Shown in pieces: positions 54,962-63,156 of a DNA stretch of 64,000 bases. The position numbers were made by a program, and so were the translations under genes. Location of the stretch: the NCBI GenBank assembly GCA_039028935.1, contig JBCCHD010000008.1, forward strand, positions 1 through 64,000. Direction: 5' to 3'. The notes beneath the pieces are model-generated. The model had not been told where the DNA came from. It searched no databases and saw nothing but the letters and a program-made list of their open reading frames with translations. How positions within the stretch are numbered: position 1 is the stretch's first letter; the number at the start of each line of letters is the position of its first letter. This DNA comes from Pseudomonadota bacterium (lineage in GTDB: Bacteria > Pseudomonadota > Gammaproteobacteria > Steroidobacterales > SZUA-146).

Positions 54962-55285
54962 GTGAATCTACTGTTTGTGTGCAGCGAGAACCGACTCAGG
55001 AGTCCGACCGCTGAGGATGTGTTCCAGTCGTATCCAAATGTCGAGGCGATCGGTGCCGGAACAAATTCAGATGCGCCAACTACCGTAACGGGCGATCTCA
55101 TTGAGTGGGCCGACGCCATTCTTGTGATGGAACGAAGTCATAGAAACAAGGTGGCTAAAAAATTCAGGCCGCTGTTGAAGGGAAAGAAGTTGGCTGTGTT
55201 GGATATTCCAGACGACTTTGAACGAGGCGATCCAGTGCTCATTAGACTGTTAAAAACAAGAGTGCCCAGATATGTCAATATCTAG
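54962..55285 (+). CDS. Cassette 12: small low-molecular-weight tyrosine phosphatase
   Basis: 107 residues. The active-site loop VCSENRLRSPTAE fits C-x5-R-S of LMW protein tyrosine phosphatases, and WADAILVMERSHRNKVAKKF is the matching helix. The usual general-acid Asp is probably in LDIPDDFERGDP. It is shorter than the 150-residue classical enzymes. GTG start 13 bases after the attC core. Could act on phosphotyrosine or another phosphate ester. Confidence 0.85.
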   Translation: MNLLFVCSENRLRSPTAEDVFQSYPNVEAIGAGTNSDAPTTVTGDLIEWADAILVMERSHRNKVAKKFRPLLKGKKLAVLDIPDDFERGDPVLIRLLKTRVPRYVNI

Positions 55286-55385
55286 GTCAAACGGCTGATT
55301 GGTGCAACGAATCTTGGCCTGTCCGCATAGTCTCCTCCGTACGTTACGCCACCGCGCCAAACTGGGCTGACCGAAATCGTTATGC
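55286..55385 (+). repeat. attC site after cassette 12
   Basis: 100 bases. Left core GTCAAAC has one mismatch to RYYYAAC; L'' GATTGGTGCAACG; right core GTTATGC is intact and supplies the ATG of cassette 13. Confidence 0.75.
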
Positions 55386-55867
55386 GCAATGTTGAAATCG
55401 TTCTAGCGCTCATTGGCTTTAGCGTGATTGTCGCTTGCGGCAAACCGGAATTCGCTGAGTGCGCTTCCAGTGGAGTCTCAAACCTCGGTACGGAACCGCA
55501 AGTCAGTCATGACATTCAATACGACCTGGATAAGGTCTTACCTCAAGCAAAAAGTGGCGATCCGGCCGCACAAGCCTTAGCGGCGGCGCTTTATTGGCAT
55601 ACTGATCCCAAGGAGGCTGTTGATTGGGCAGATCGGGCGATGAAGAGTGGCTGTATCGATGGCATAGTTATGCTTGCGATTGCCTTCCGCGAAGGGCGAG
55701 GCGTCGACAAGGATCTGGAACGTGCGTTTCAACTTTACTTGTTAGCCGCGCAGTCAGGAAGCCGTGCGGCCGCCGGTATTGTGAGTGATATGTATCACAA
55801 AGGGGAGGGGATAGAGGCCGATATCGATGAGGCGCTCTATTGGCACGGGCAATCTCGCGGGAATTGA
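55382..55867 (+). CDS. Cassette 13: Sel1-repeat lipoprotein
   Basis: 161 residues. Lipoprotein signal ALIGFSVIVACG (Cys at about 19). The mature part has Sel1-like repeats: AKSGDPAAQALAAALYW, then GCIDGIVMLAIAFREGRGVDKDLERAFQLYLLAAQSGSRAAAGIVSDMYHKGEGIEADIDEAL. Such repeats serve in protein-protein contacts. The ATG is part of the attC core GTTATGC, leaving no leader. Confidence 0.83.
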   Translation: MRNVEIVLALIGFSVIVACGKPEFAECASSGVSNLGTEPQVSHDIQYDLDKVLPQAKSGDPAAQALAAALYWHTDPKEAVDWADRAMKSGCIDGIVMLAIAFREGRGVDKDLERAFQLYLLAAQSGSRAAAGIVSDMYHKGEGIEADIDEALYWHGQSRGN

Positions 55868-55876
55868 TGAGTTCGC

Positions 55877-55988
55877 CCATAACAGAGCAAGAACGGGTAG
55901 TTTGGCTGAAGCGAATGCTCGCAATGCCGGCGAATTATTTATACCGTAACCTGTCAACCAACCGTCAACTCAGAGATAACCGTTTTGA
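55877..55988 (+). repeat. Degenerate attC-like site after cassette 13
   Basis: CCATAAC at the left and GTTTTGA at the right, about 112 bases. The inner boxes are poorly conserved, so the assignment rests on position and the end cores. Confidence 0.5.
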
Positions 55989-56521
55989 ATACCCAGCGAT
56001 CAATACACGAACGCGAGATTGTTTCGATCAAACGCGAAAGTGTGGACGATAAGAAAATTCAGGGATTCGTTATCAACGAATCGCCCTCCCTATTGCTCCT
56101 TCACTATATTTGCGACTTTCGCAGTGACGGGCTCATGGTGCTGAGGAGGTGTGACATATCGAGCATTGAGACTCTCGAGGTCGACCGATTTCAAACCGAG
56201 CTACTCAAGGAGGAGGGCGTTTTCGAGTCGATTGATTTTGGTTCGAGCTACAAAGTGGATTCGTGGGAGGAATTTTTCCTCTCCGCAAATGGTCAAAACG
56301 AACTATTCATTGTCGAGCAAGAGCTTATCGATGAGCCCGATCTGGCGATCGGCAAGATACTGCGTATCGGCAAGAATCAGATTGACTTGCACTATTTTAC
56401 AGGGATCGGCCGTTGGTTAGATGAGCTTGATCGAATTGACTACGCCAACATCACGTCCTGCCAGCTCGACACCAACTATATCAATGTCTACAAGCGCTAT
56501 TTTGAACGTATTGATGCATAA
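55985..56521 (+). CDS. Cassette 14: hypothetical protein
   Basis: 178 residues, soluble and acidic, beta-rich in appearance (EIVSIKRESVDDKKIQGFVI; SLLLLHYICDFRSDGLMVL; KILRIGKNQIDLHYFTGIG). The TTG start lies in the R'-like core. The repeated hydrophobic-strand pattern suggests a two-lobed domain. No family I can name. The stop is inside the next attC core. Confidence 0.73.
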   Translation: MNTQRSIHEREIVSIKRESVDDKKIQGFVINESPSLLLLHYICDFRSDGLMVLRRCDISSIETLEVDRFQTELLKEEGVFESIDFGSSYKVDSWEEFFLSANGQNELFIVEQELIDEPDLAIGKILRIGKNQIDLHYFTGIGRWLDELDRIDYANITSCQLDTNYINVYKRYFERIDA

Positions 56522-56603
56522 CAACTTGCGACCATCTGCCGGGGGCGCGTTTGTGCTTCTTACCGTTGAGTGCAAGCGTGATTTGCATTGCTCGGTGTTC
56601 TTT
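56516..56603 (+). repeat. Degenerate attC-like site after cassette 14
   Basis: Left core GCATAAC is good; the right end (GTTCTTT) is not. About 88 bases. Confidence 0.5.
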
Positions 56604-56605
56604 TC

Positions 56606-57112
56606 ATGAGATGGTCGAAACTAAAGAACCGTGTAGAGAAGAAATTCTCGCCATCCCTTGGGAGGCTTGTTGCCATACACAGCACCACCTATGGGGATTG
56701 TACATGTGGACACGCTTGGCTTACTGTCGAAAAACAAATCGTAGCCAATTTTTGCACGAGAGCATTCTACAATCGTGCTGCTGGCAACGTGAGAAAAGAA
56801 GGCAGGCCATGGGTGACCGATTCAGCGGTTCCTTCGCATGTCTCAGATGCGCAGAACAGTCGGTACGGTGAGGTCGAGTACGGAGAGCTCTCACGACGCG
56901 ATGCGTATCAGTCCTGCTGGGAATACGTGCATGATTTGAGCGCGGAGCAAGCACTGCGATCTGATGATCCGCTCATACAGGCCTTGGCAACGCTGGATGC
57001 TCGTATTGGTAAAAGGCGACTCAAGGCCATACAGTTCGATACGCTGCATCCCTTGGCCGCTCGATTACTTAAGGTCAGAATGCGAGCAGAAGGTATCCAC
57101 TATGACGAATAA
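56606..57112 (+). CDS. Cassette 15: SF0329-like family protein
   Basis: 168 residues. The start MRWSKLKNRVEKKFSPSLGR is the signature N-terminus of the SF0329-type proteins common in gene cassettes and near toxin loci; function is unknown. The middle has CTCGHAWLTVEKQIVANF and the C-terminal part is helical (LIQALATLDARIGKRRLKAI). The ATG at 56606 is used rather than an upstream in-frame codon at 56588 because the family signature starts there. Confidence 0.78.
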   Translation: MRWSKLKNRVEKKFSPSLGRLVAIHSTTYGDCTCGHAWLTVEKQIVANFCTRAFYNRAAGNVRKEGRPWVTDSAVPSHVSDAQNSRYGEVEYGELSRRDAYQSCWEYVHDLSAEQALRSDDPLIQALATLDARIGKRRLKAIQFDTLHPLAARLLKVRMRAEGIHYDE

Positions 57113-57163
57113 CACGCCGCAGCGATGGTCCCTAGGCGTGTCGGACGTAAGGAATCGTTGGGC
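57107..57163 (+). repeat. Short attC-like site closing the array
   Basis: 57 bases. GAATAAC at the left and GTTGGGC, a perfect GTTRRRY, at the right, with ACACGCC/GGCGTGT arms inside. 57 bases is about the shortest attC length known. A stem-loop unrelated to recombination is the alternative. Confidence 0.5.
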
Positions 57164-57191
57164 CGCGAATTAGGATAAGGACGGTAAACGA

Positions 57192-57590
57192 ATGTCAGTA
57201 ATCAACGCACACCGACTATTCACAGGCCTGCGAATACTCCTTGCGGGCATCATCGCCGCTCACGGCTGGGCTCGCCTCTCGGCTGGTGCCGTTGCACCGT
57301 TTGGCGCTTGGCTCGACTCACAGCACATCCCCTTTGGACTAATGATTGCGTATGCGGTTACGTTTATTGAGATTGTCGGCACGCCGTTGTTGGCGTTGGG
57401 GCGATTTGTGTCCGTGCTGTGTCTCGCCTATTGCTTGATTTATGCCGCGGGTATTGCCCTGGTCCATGCGCCAGAGGGTTGGTTCGTTGTGGGATTAGGG
57501 CGTAACGGCATGGAGTACAGCGTGCTTCTGATTGCCAATTTATTGGGTGTCGCTTATTGGCATTGGACGCTCGACGCTTCAGTCGACTAG
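57192..57590 (+). CDS. DoxX-family membrane protein
   Basis: 132 residues with four membrane helices (ILLAGIIAAHGWARL; IAYAVTFIEIVGTPLLALG; VLCLAYCLIYAAGIALV; SVLLIANLLGVAYWHW). HGWARL and FIEIVGTPLLALG fit DoxX/DoxD-like proteins, thought to take part in redox or thiosulfate-related functions. No attC follows it, so it is either the last cassette with its attC lost, or resident chromosome. Its base composition is closer to the flanks than to the array. Confidence 0.83.
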   Translation: MSVINAHRLFTGLRILLAGIIAAHGWARLSAGAVAPFGAWLDSQHIPFGLMIAYAVTFIEIVGTPLLALGRFVSVLCLAYCLIYAAGIALVHAPEGWFVVGLGRNGMEYSVLLIANLLGVAYWHWTLDASVD

Positions 57591-58090
57591 GCGGTAGCCG
57601 CGTCTTGGGCATTGGCAGTGGCTGGCCAGTACACGAGTCCGCGATCGATTTGCTGATGAGCCAACGCGAGTGACGGGTTGCAGAGGGTACTTTGATGGGC
57701 CGCTGGATTCTCACCTTCCGTGTGCCCATTCAGATTCTTGGTTATTGGTTTTATTCTCGATAATCTGAATTCATAGTTCAGCGAGATGGATAGGCTTCAC
57801 CAAGCATCTCTACATCATTACTCTTAATACTCCTGTACACTTAAGCATCGGAACTGAGTGGTAAAGCGATAGGTGACGAAATAGTCTTTATGTAGCGTTC
57901 GATTTTGGCAAACTTTTGGGAGAGGCTTGATGTCAATTTCTAGAAGTGTGCAGCTCGTATCCAAAACCAGATCAGTGTCATTGCATACAAGGGATAGTGA
58001 GTATAAAAGAAGTAATTGCTGTGCAATGCGTTTTTGACCCCATTTCACCAAAGTGAATTGTGGGGGACTATTTGCTCGGTAGGAACCGTG
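57591..58090. other. Intergenic region after the array
   Basis: 500 bases, AT-rich toward the right, no credible gene. It holds the perfect inverted repeat ATTCAGATT (57728-57736) / AATCTGAAT (57762-57770) with 25 bases between. A short minus-strand frame at 57824-58051 lacks coding character. Confidence 0.45.
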
Positions 58091-58864
58091 ATGGTTAGAA
58101 AGCAGCTCTTATGGATTCTCTGCGGCGTAATTGGCCTATGGCTGATTAATCTTCTGTGCATGCTGATGATTTACGGTAAGCCGAGTAGCCCAGGCACAGT
58201 GGGAGACATGTTTGGTGCGGTAAATGCGCTTTTCTCTGGACTGGCGTTCGCTTTTGTTATTTACGCGATAGTCCTTCAACAGGAAGATCTAAAGCTTCAA
58301 AGAAGAGAGTTAGAATTAACCAGGAAAGAATTACAACTGACTCGAAACGAACACGTTCGATCCGCCAATGCACAGGCCAACTCTCTAATTTTCGGAGCAC
58401 TCGCTTCCCTTTCAACTAGATGGAATTCGCTTCCAATGTTTCGCGCGAGACACGCCGTATCATCACGTTACCTGCGCGCCGGGGAGCTTGAGGAAGGCGT
58501 TTGGGAAATTATAGCCGAGTTTTTCGAACATCTAGGTACCTGTTTGCGTGCAGAAGCGATTTCTAGCGGCATAGTATGGGATACCTACAGTTGGTATATC
58601 GAGAACTATTGGTTGATCGTTAAAGATACGGTGGTTGATCTCCGTGAGGAAGATGGAGATCCTGCTTATTATGAACGCTTCGAACAGCTCTTTAATCAAA
58701 TGACTGATATCACTAAGAGTCAGCTCGGTCAGCAGTATAATAGAGATAACGACGCGTTACGTACTTTCTGCACAGCTGAGATTCCTCTGGCAGAAGCAGG
58801 TATTGGCACCTTTTCTTCCACCGTTGCTCCCGCAATTATTACGTCTACTGAGAACAGTACCTAA
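58091..58864 (+). CDS. Membrane protein with coiled coil
   Basis: 257 residues. Two N-terminal membrane helices (LLWILCGVIGLWLINLLCMLM; ALFSGLAFAFVIYAIVL) are followed by a coiled coil (LKLQRRELELTRKELQLTRNEH) and a helical cytoplasmic domain of about 150 residues. The layout resembles DUF4760-type and other phage-defence-associated membrane proteins, but I cannot assign a family with confidence. The ATG at 58091 is preferred over an in-frame codon at 58016, which would put polar residues before the first helix. AT-rich like the array. Next gene: an Abi-alpha protein. Confidence 0.72.
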   Translation: MVRKQLLWILCGVIGLWLINLLCMLMIYGKPSSPGTVGDMFGAVNALFSGLAFAFVIYAIVLQQEDLKLQRRELELTRKELQLTRNEHVRSANAQANSLIFGALASLSTRWNSLPMFRARHAVSSRYLRAGELEEGVWEIIAEFFEHLGTCLRAEAISSGIVWDTYSWYIENYWLIVKDTVVDLREEDGDPAYYERFEQLFNQMTDITKSQLGQQYNRDNDALRTFCTAEIPLAEAGIGTFSSTVAPAIITSTENST

Positions 58865-59103
58865 CTCATAAAGACAGGATGCAGTTTTATTATGACGCTT
58901 GTAATCTAGATAGGTGAGCTAAACGCCTGTCTTTCTTCGGTTAACGGGTGCTATTTCGATCAAAGTGTTGCAATCAGGTTGGTGTTGGCAATGAGTTTCA
59001 ATATTGAGCTTATTGGTTTTTAGGAAACTTGGTTTGGTGTAGTGTCAACTTCGCGAAGTGCGAGATTTCGGGCTGGTATTGAGGTAACGCGGCTGGAGAA
59101 ATT
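58865..59103. other. Gap with a 9-bp inverted repeat
   Basis: AAAGACAGG (58870-58878) and CCTGTCTTT (58926-58934) are exact inverted repeats 47 bases apart, just past the stop of the preceding gene. The arms could close a long hairpin ending in CTTTC, a possible transcript end. A CTTCGCGAAG palindrome lies near 59050, upstream of the next gene. Confidence 0.4.
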
Positions 59104-59844
59104 ATGAGTGATAATGAAGGAAAAATAAAAGTTGTAGCAGAGATTCTTAAGGAAGGTACGGCCTATGACGACGCGGTGAAAGGATTCTTGCATAAGGCAA
59201 TCGGTGGCCCACTAGAGCAAATGGGTATGATGATGTCGGAGTTTATCGCTTATCGCAGAGCACGTAATCTCGCAAAATTTCATGACAAATTATTAGACGC
59301 TATTGATAAATCGAATATTAATGAAGAGCATATTAAGTCGTTATCGCCCGGTCTTGTAATGAAAATCGTAGGTAACTCATCAATGGAGGAGGCTGAGGAG
59401 GTGCTTTCTTATGCTGCGAATCTGCTCGTTAATTCGTCGAATCCGAAGTTCGGTTTCACTTTGCAACCTGCTTTCGTGAAACACCTTTCCGAGATTGATG
59501 CGTTTTCAACTCGTCTCGTAAGCTATTTGTATTATCGAGATATAGAGGGGATCGTTGAGGAGAGTAGCTTTCTAAGTAATAGCGATGCGGATGAATTTGA
59601 TAGTTCCATTCATAATCTGATTAGAATGCGGATTGTGTTAGTAGAAGAGGAAACTTCAACAGAAGAAATTATTCAGGCAGCAGAGATCGGCGATCAAGAA
59701 AAATTAGCAAAGATTATTCACAAGTCATTTCAAGATAGGTCTATTAATCGCGTATTTAGTATTGAAGAACTTCGCCGAATTCGATTGAGCGGATTTGGTC
59801 TGAGGTTTGCCTCTGCATGTGTAAAAGCCTGGTCAAAAGAATAG
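59104..59844 (+). CDS. Abi-alpha (DUF4393) family protein, possible abortive-infection factor
   Basis: 246 residues, mainly helical. The block GGPLEQMGMMMSEFIAYRRARNLAKFHDKLLDAI, then SPGLVMKIVGNSSMEEAEEVLSYAANLLVNSSNP, fits the Abi-alpha/DUF4393 domain, first linked to abortive phage infection. It contains no obvious catalytic motif. GGAGAAATT precedes the ATG. AT-rich codon use unlike the flanking genes suggests transfer. Whether it works with the membrane protein 239 bases upstream is unknown. Confidence 0.8.
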   Translation: MSDNEGKIKVVAEILKEGTAYDDAVKGFLHKAIGGPLEQMGMMMSEFIAYRRARNLAKFHDKLLDAIDKSNINEEHIKSLSPGLVMKIVGNSSMEEAEEVLSYAANLLVNSSNPKFGFTLQPAFVKHLSEIDAFSTRLVSYLYYRDIEGIVEESSFLSNSDADEFDSSIHNLIRMRIVLVEEETSTEEIIQAAEIGDQEKLAKIIHKSFQDRSINRVFSIEELRRIRLSGFGLRFASACVKAWSKE

Positions 59845-60010
59845 ACTTCTGAGCACTTCGGTCTTGTAGATTCTGGCAGCTTAGTCAATATAGAAATTGT
59901 GTTTTGATCACTTTTCTTGATCGGTATCAATATTCGTAATGAGATATTTAAAGAAAAGTTATTTCTACTCGCCCGGAATTCAGGCCGTCTATTCTTCCGC
60001 TGCATCACAC

Positions 60011-60724
60011 CTAAAATCGACGGGCCAAACTCTCTGAGACCTGAGCGCCGAGCGATTTTATTCGCTCAGTCTGCGCGCGCTCGACCAGCTCCACATAAGC
60101 GCTGAATCGGCGACGGTTGTCGGTGAAGTCATTTAAGAACTGCTGGCTCGCTCTCATCGCTTCAAAGTCGCATTGGGCATCGCCCCAAGAGGCGAGACCG
60201 TGGCGGATAAGCTCCGGATGTTTGCGTGCGAGCGGTAGGCGATCAATCTGAATGTCTTTTCGCAGCGTTAACATCCCATGATGTGCCTGATCAAACGATA
60301 AAATTGCGGTACGCAGATTCTCGTCGCGTATGAGAACAATGCGCCCTGTCGCAATCAGCTCTTTGATCGTGGGCGGGTAGTGAATGGTGCCGGCCATTAT
60401 GTGCGAGCGGCCAACGGCGCCGCAATTTTCCCCATTCAGCGCACCCAGTTGTTCTCCTGTGATGAAATAGTCGCGGACTTCGTTCACCTGCGATTCGCGT
60501 TCACTGACGACCTGAAGGAAGTCGTCGGCGATCGGCACCAAATCGGCCAGTTCTTGCTGCAAACGCTGCAAATAAACGCCTTCGGTCTCGCGATCATTCC
60601 GTTGATCGTTCCAGTTGGACACCTGGATACCGATAAAGACGCCAACGACCAGGATGACAAATTCGATGGCGACCGCAGACCAGTCCTGGTTCTTTATCTG
60701 CGTGGAGAGTCGGCGAAGGATCAT
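60011..60724 (-). CDS. DUF6090-like inner-membrane protein
   Basis: 237 residues. The N-terminus DWSAVAIEFVILVVGVFIGIQVSNWNDQR is a single membrane helix with the typical DUF6090 exit motif VxNWNExR/D. A helical periplasmic or cytoplasmic domain follows (EGVYLQRLQQELADLVPIADDFL) that contains two Cys. Function unknown. ATG start near 60724; convergent with the Abi-alpha gene. Confidence 0.8.
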   Translation of the reverse strand: MILRRLSTQIKNQDWSAVAIEFVILVVGVFIGIQVSNWNDQRNDRETEGVYLQRLQQELADLVPIADDFLQVVSERESQVNEVRDYFITGEQLGALNGENCGAVGRSHIMAGTIHYPPTIKELIATGRIVLIRDENLRTAILSFDQAHHGMLTLRKDIQIDRLPLARKHPELIRHGLASWGDAQCDFEAMRASQQFLNDFTDNRRRFSAYVELVERAQTERIKSLGAQVSESLARRF

Positions 60725-60973
60725 GATCCCACGCCCACGGCATTGCGCATCTGACGATTAGGCTCGCTAGGTTCGAATCGATGGTTTGTGGTGACGATAG
60801 TCAGGGAGGCAATAAGAATATGAACTGGTTCCATGGCCTGGCCGCTCCTTGGGCTACGTTCAAACAGGGATGAATACAGTCGGGCAACTGTCGCAGCCCG
60901 CACTATTCTACGTCAATTTATACGGTCTAGCGGAATCGGCGACCAGGAGCCGGTATTAGCGCGCGTATAGCGT

Positions 60974-61723
60974 CTAACGACTGCCCAATGTCGTCTTACG
61001 CTGCAGGTCAAACCGCTTAATCCAATTGCCAAAGACCGTGTCAGCCAGTTGCTGCATAGCCGGTAAATAGCGCGGCACGTCTTCCCGAATGCGCGAGGGG
61101 TGGATGTAGTCGGTCACGGTGGCAAGCTCGGCCACATTCACAGGTACGGTGAGCCAGCGTTCGATCAGCTTTTGATCCACTTCAAGATGAAACTGAAAGC
61201 CATAGGCGCACGCGCCGTGCGCAAAGGCCTGTACCGGGCAGTCGTCGGACGACGCGAGCCAGCGCGCACCTTCCGGTAGCGTCAACTGATCGCCATGCCA
61301 GTGAAAGAGCATTGGTGAGTCGTTTAGGTCTTTAAGAATGGGATCCTCGCGGCCCTCGTCACAAAGCGAAACGGGATACCAGCCGATCTCTTTGCGTGCG
61401 CCGGGTTTCACACGCGCGCCCAGCGCTTTGGCGAGCAGCTGCGCGCCAAGACAGATGCCTAGCACCTGCATGTTGCGGTCAAGCGCATCGCGAATAAGCG
61501 TGACTTCGGTGGCCAGATTCGGGTAGTCGTCGATTTGATCGACGTTCATCGGGCCACCCAACACGATGAGTCCGGCGTATCCATCGAGCGACGGGACTTG
61601 GTGAGGGTCGCGCGCAAAATTGACATAGCGAATGCGAAACCCGGCGTTTTTTAACATTGGATCCAATGTACCGAGCGGTTCAAACGGTACGTGCTGAAAG
61701 ACAAGTATTTTGCGTTTTTTCAT
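60974..61723 (-). CDS. GMP synthase-like glutamine amidotransferase (class I)
   Basis: 249 residues. The nucleophile is Cys in LGICLGAQLLAKALGA and the catalytic His/Glu pair is in YGFQFHLEVD. FHWHGDQLTLPEGARWLASS is typical of the stand-alone class that lacks a synthase domain. It probably releases or transfers ammonia from glutamine or acts as a gamma-glutamyl hydrolase. The ATG at 61723 is preferred over an in-frame codon at 61771. It follows the kinase gene on the same strand (64-base gap). Confidence 0.9.
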   Translation of the reverse strand: MKKRKILVFQHVPFEPLGTLDPMLKNAGFRIRYVNFARDPHQVPSLDGYAGLIVLGGPMNVDQIDDYPNLATEVTLIRDALDRNMQVLGICLGAQLLAKALGARVKPGARKEIGWYPVSLCDEGREDPILKDLNDSPMLFHWHGDQLTLPEGARWLASSDDCPVQAFAHGACAYGFQFHLEVDQKLIERWLTVPVNVAELATVTDYIHPSRIREDVPRYLPAMQQLADTVFGNWIKRFDLQRKTTLGSR

Positions 61724-61787
61724 GGTTTGAACCGGCCAAGCTTGCGGAGTGTATCGGCGTAAAACGGTCAAGATTCCAAGCGGGACA

Positions 61788-63101
61788 TCACGGTAGCTGA
61801 ATGGTCACCATCAAGCCACCGACGCTGCGGTTGGCCAGACTCATTCGACCGCCATGGGCCTCAACGATTTCGCGGCATAGCGGCAGACCCAAGCCGCTGC
61901 CGGTTTTCTTAGTGGAGTAAAACGGAAGTAGGGCGCTGGCGAGCACCGCCGGCGACATTCCAGCGCCGCGATCACTCACCACGATGCGCCAACCGGGGTT
62001 GAGCGCATAAATATCGAGGGTCACATCATCGGGCTCTGAGCCGCTTTCGTGGGCGTTCTTGAGCAGGTTGATGAGCACCTGCTCCATCTGCCCAGGATCC
62101 ATGCGCACCTCGCCGGCAGGCACTTCGTTATACATGGAAAAGGTTATTGTCTGTTTGAGATTATCGAGAAAGCCTGACCACTCGATCGCTTCGATGCGCG
62201 GCGCCGGGAGTCGTGCGAAGCGCGCATACCCTTCAATAAACGTTTTCAAATGCAGCGCCCGTTCTTCGATGGTAGAGAAAATGGTGTCGAGGCGTTTTCG
62301 ATCGTCATCGGTGTTCGCGCCGCGTTGATGGATGGTCGCGCCTGAGTGGGCCATCGACGAAATGGGGGCGAGCGAGTTGTTTAGCTCGTGACTGATGACG
62401 CGAATCACCTTTTTCCAGGTGGCCACTTCCTGTCGATTCAACTCCTGCGTGAGGTGTTTGAAAAGATAGAGCCGATGGTTGCGCACATTGAGCGTGAAAT
62501 TACTGCGCGATAAATGAAACGTCTGCGGCTCTTCGCCTTCGACGGTAAACAGACCATCGTTATTGCGCGCCACCGCCTCACCAAAGGCCGGGTCGGCGTT
62601 GGCCAACACACGCTCGAATGATTCGCCGTTGAGGGGTTTGCCGTCCCACAGCAGGCGGCGCGCTGCGGCGTTGCTGTATACGATTTTTTTCCCCGCATCG
62701 ACCAGTACGAGTGCGAGCGTGGTGGTTTGAATGACCGTATCGAGCAGAAGCTCGCGCTGATACAGGCTTTGGCGTTCTTGACGCAGCACGGTGCCGAGCT
62801 CATTGTGTGCGTCAACCAGTTGCCCCAGCTCGTCGGTGCGTAAATTGGCCACCGACACACTGAAGTCGCTGTCTTTCATGCTCGCGACATTATCGCTAAG
62901 GGCTGTGAGTAATTCGGTCGCAGGACGGATAATGCGGCGCGAGAGAAAAAGCCACACCACAACGGCGGTCAGCAACGACACGCTCAGCGCCAGTCGCGCC
63001 TGATTTTGCCCTAGGCTAAATAAGAACGCGCCAAGACCGCCTGCGATCAATAGAGCAAGCAACCCGGTGAGGACCAATTTTCCTTCAAATGATGAGCGCA
63101 T
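61788..63101 (-). CDS. Sensor histidine kinase, NtrY-like
   Basis: 437 residues. Two N-terminal membrane helices (LVLTGLLALLIAGGLGAFLFSLG; ALSVSLLTAVVVWLFL), a HAMP domain, a PAS domain (LVLVDAGKKIVYSNAAARRLLW), HisKA with RVISHELNNSLAPISSMAHS, and HATPase with NLLKNAHESG, DRGAGM and GSGLGLPLCREIVEAHGG. It phosphorylates the response regulator whose gene lies just upstream on the same strand. An ATG is used as start; an in-frame TTG three codons earlier is the alternative. Signal unknown. Confidence 0.92.
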   Translation of the reverse strand: MRSSFEGKLVLTGLLALLIAGGLGAFLFSLGQNQARLALSVSLLTAVVVWLFLSRRIIRPATELLTALSDNVASMKDSDFSVSVANLRTDELGQLVDAHNELGTVLRQERQSLYQRELLLDTVIQTTTLALVLVDAGKKIVYSNAAARRLLWDGKPLNGESFERVLANADPAFGEAVARNNDGLFTVEGEEPQTFHLSRSNFTLNVRNHRLYLFKHLTQELNRQEVATWKKVIRVISHELNNSLAPISSMAHSGATIHQRGANTDDDRKRLDTIFSTIEERALHLKTFIEGYARFARLPAPRIEAIEWSGFLDNLKQTITFSMYNEVPAGEVRMDPGQMEQVLINLLKNAHESGSEPDDVTLDIYALNPGWRIVVSDRGAGMSPAVLASALLPFYSTKKTGSGLGLPLCREIVEAHGGRMSLANRSVGGLMVTIQLP

Positions 63102-63156
63102 GAGCGACAACGAGCCTTGGATTTGAGGCTAGCTTAAACCATTTGGCTGCGATTGG

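Larger units (their letters stand above)
48875..57163 (+). mobile_element. Integron gene-cassette array without integrase (CALIN)
   Basis: Fifteen short genes, all on the plus strand, each followed by an attC-like site of 57-112 bases. Each site starts with an R''-like core (ACATAAC, GTCTAAC, ACCTAAC, GCCTAAC), has an L''-like box containing GCAACCGA, CAGCCGA or CAAGCCGA ten or so bases on, and ends in an R'-like core (GTTATAC, GTTAGGC, GTTATGC). Genes begin within about 0-25 bases of the previous site, so they lack own promoters. The region is visibly more AT-rich than the flanks. Orientation puts the expected integrase on the left, but rho is there, and none exists on the right either. It is therefore a cluster of attC sites lacking integrase, unless the integrase lies elsewhere on the chromosome. 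Confidence 0.92.

Noticed and set aside
57364..57729. Minus-strand frame of 121 codons over the DoxX gene
   Set aside because: It is the antisense of a recognisable DoxX protein and has an unnatural composition rich in Arg, Pro and Thr.
57824..58051. Minus-strand frame of 75 codons in the gap after the array
   Set aside because: No ribosome-binding site, odd composition, no neighbour on that strand; it looks like chance.
60766..60785. GGTTCGAATC resembling a tRNA T-loop
   Set aside because: The flanking bases do not form a T-stem and no other tRNA arms are present.
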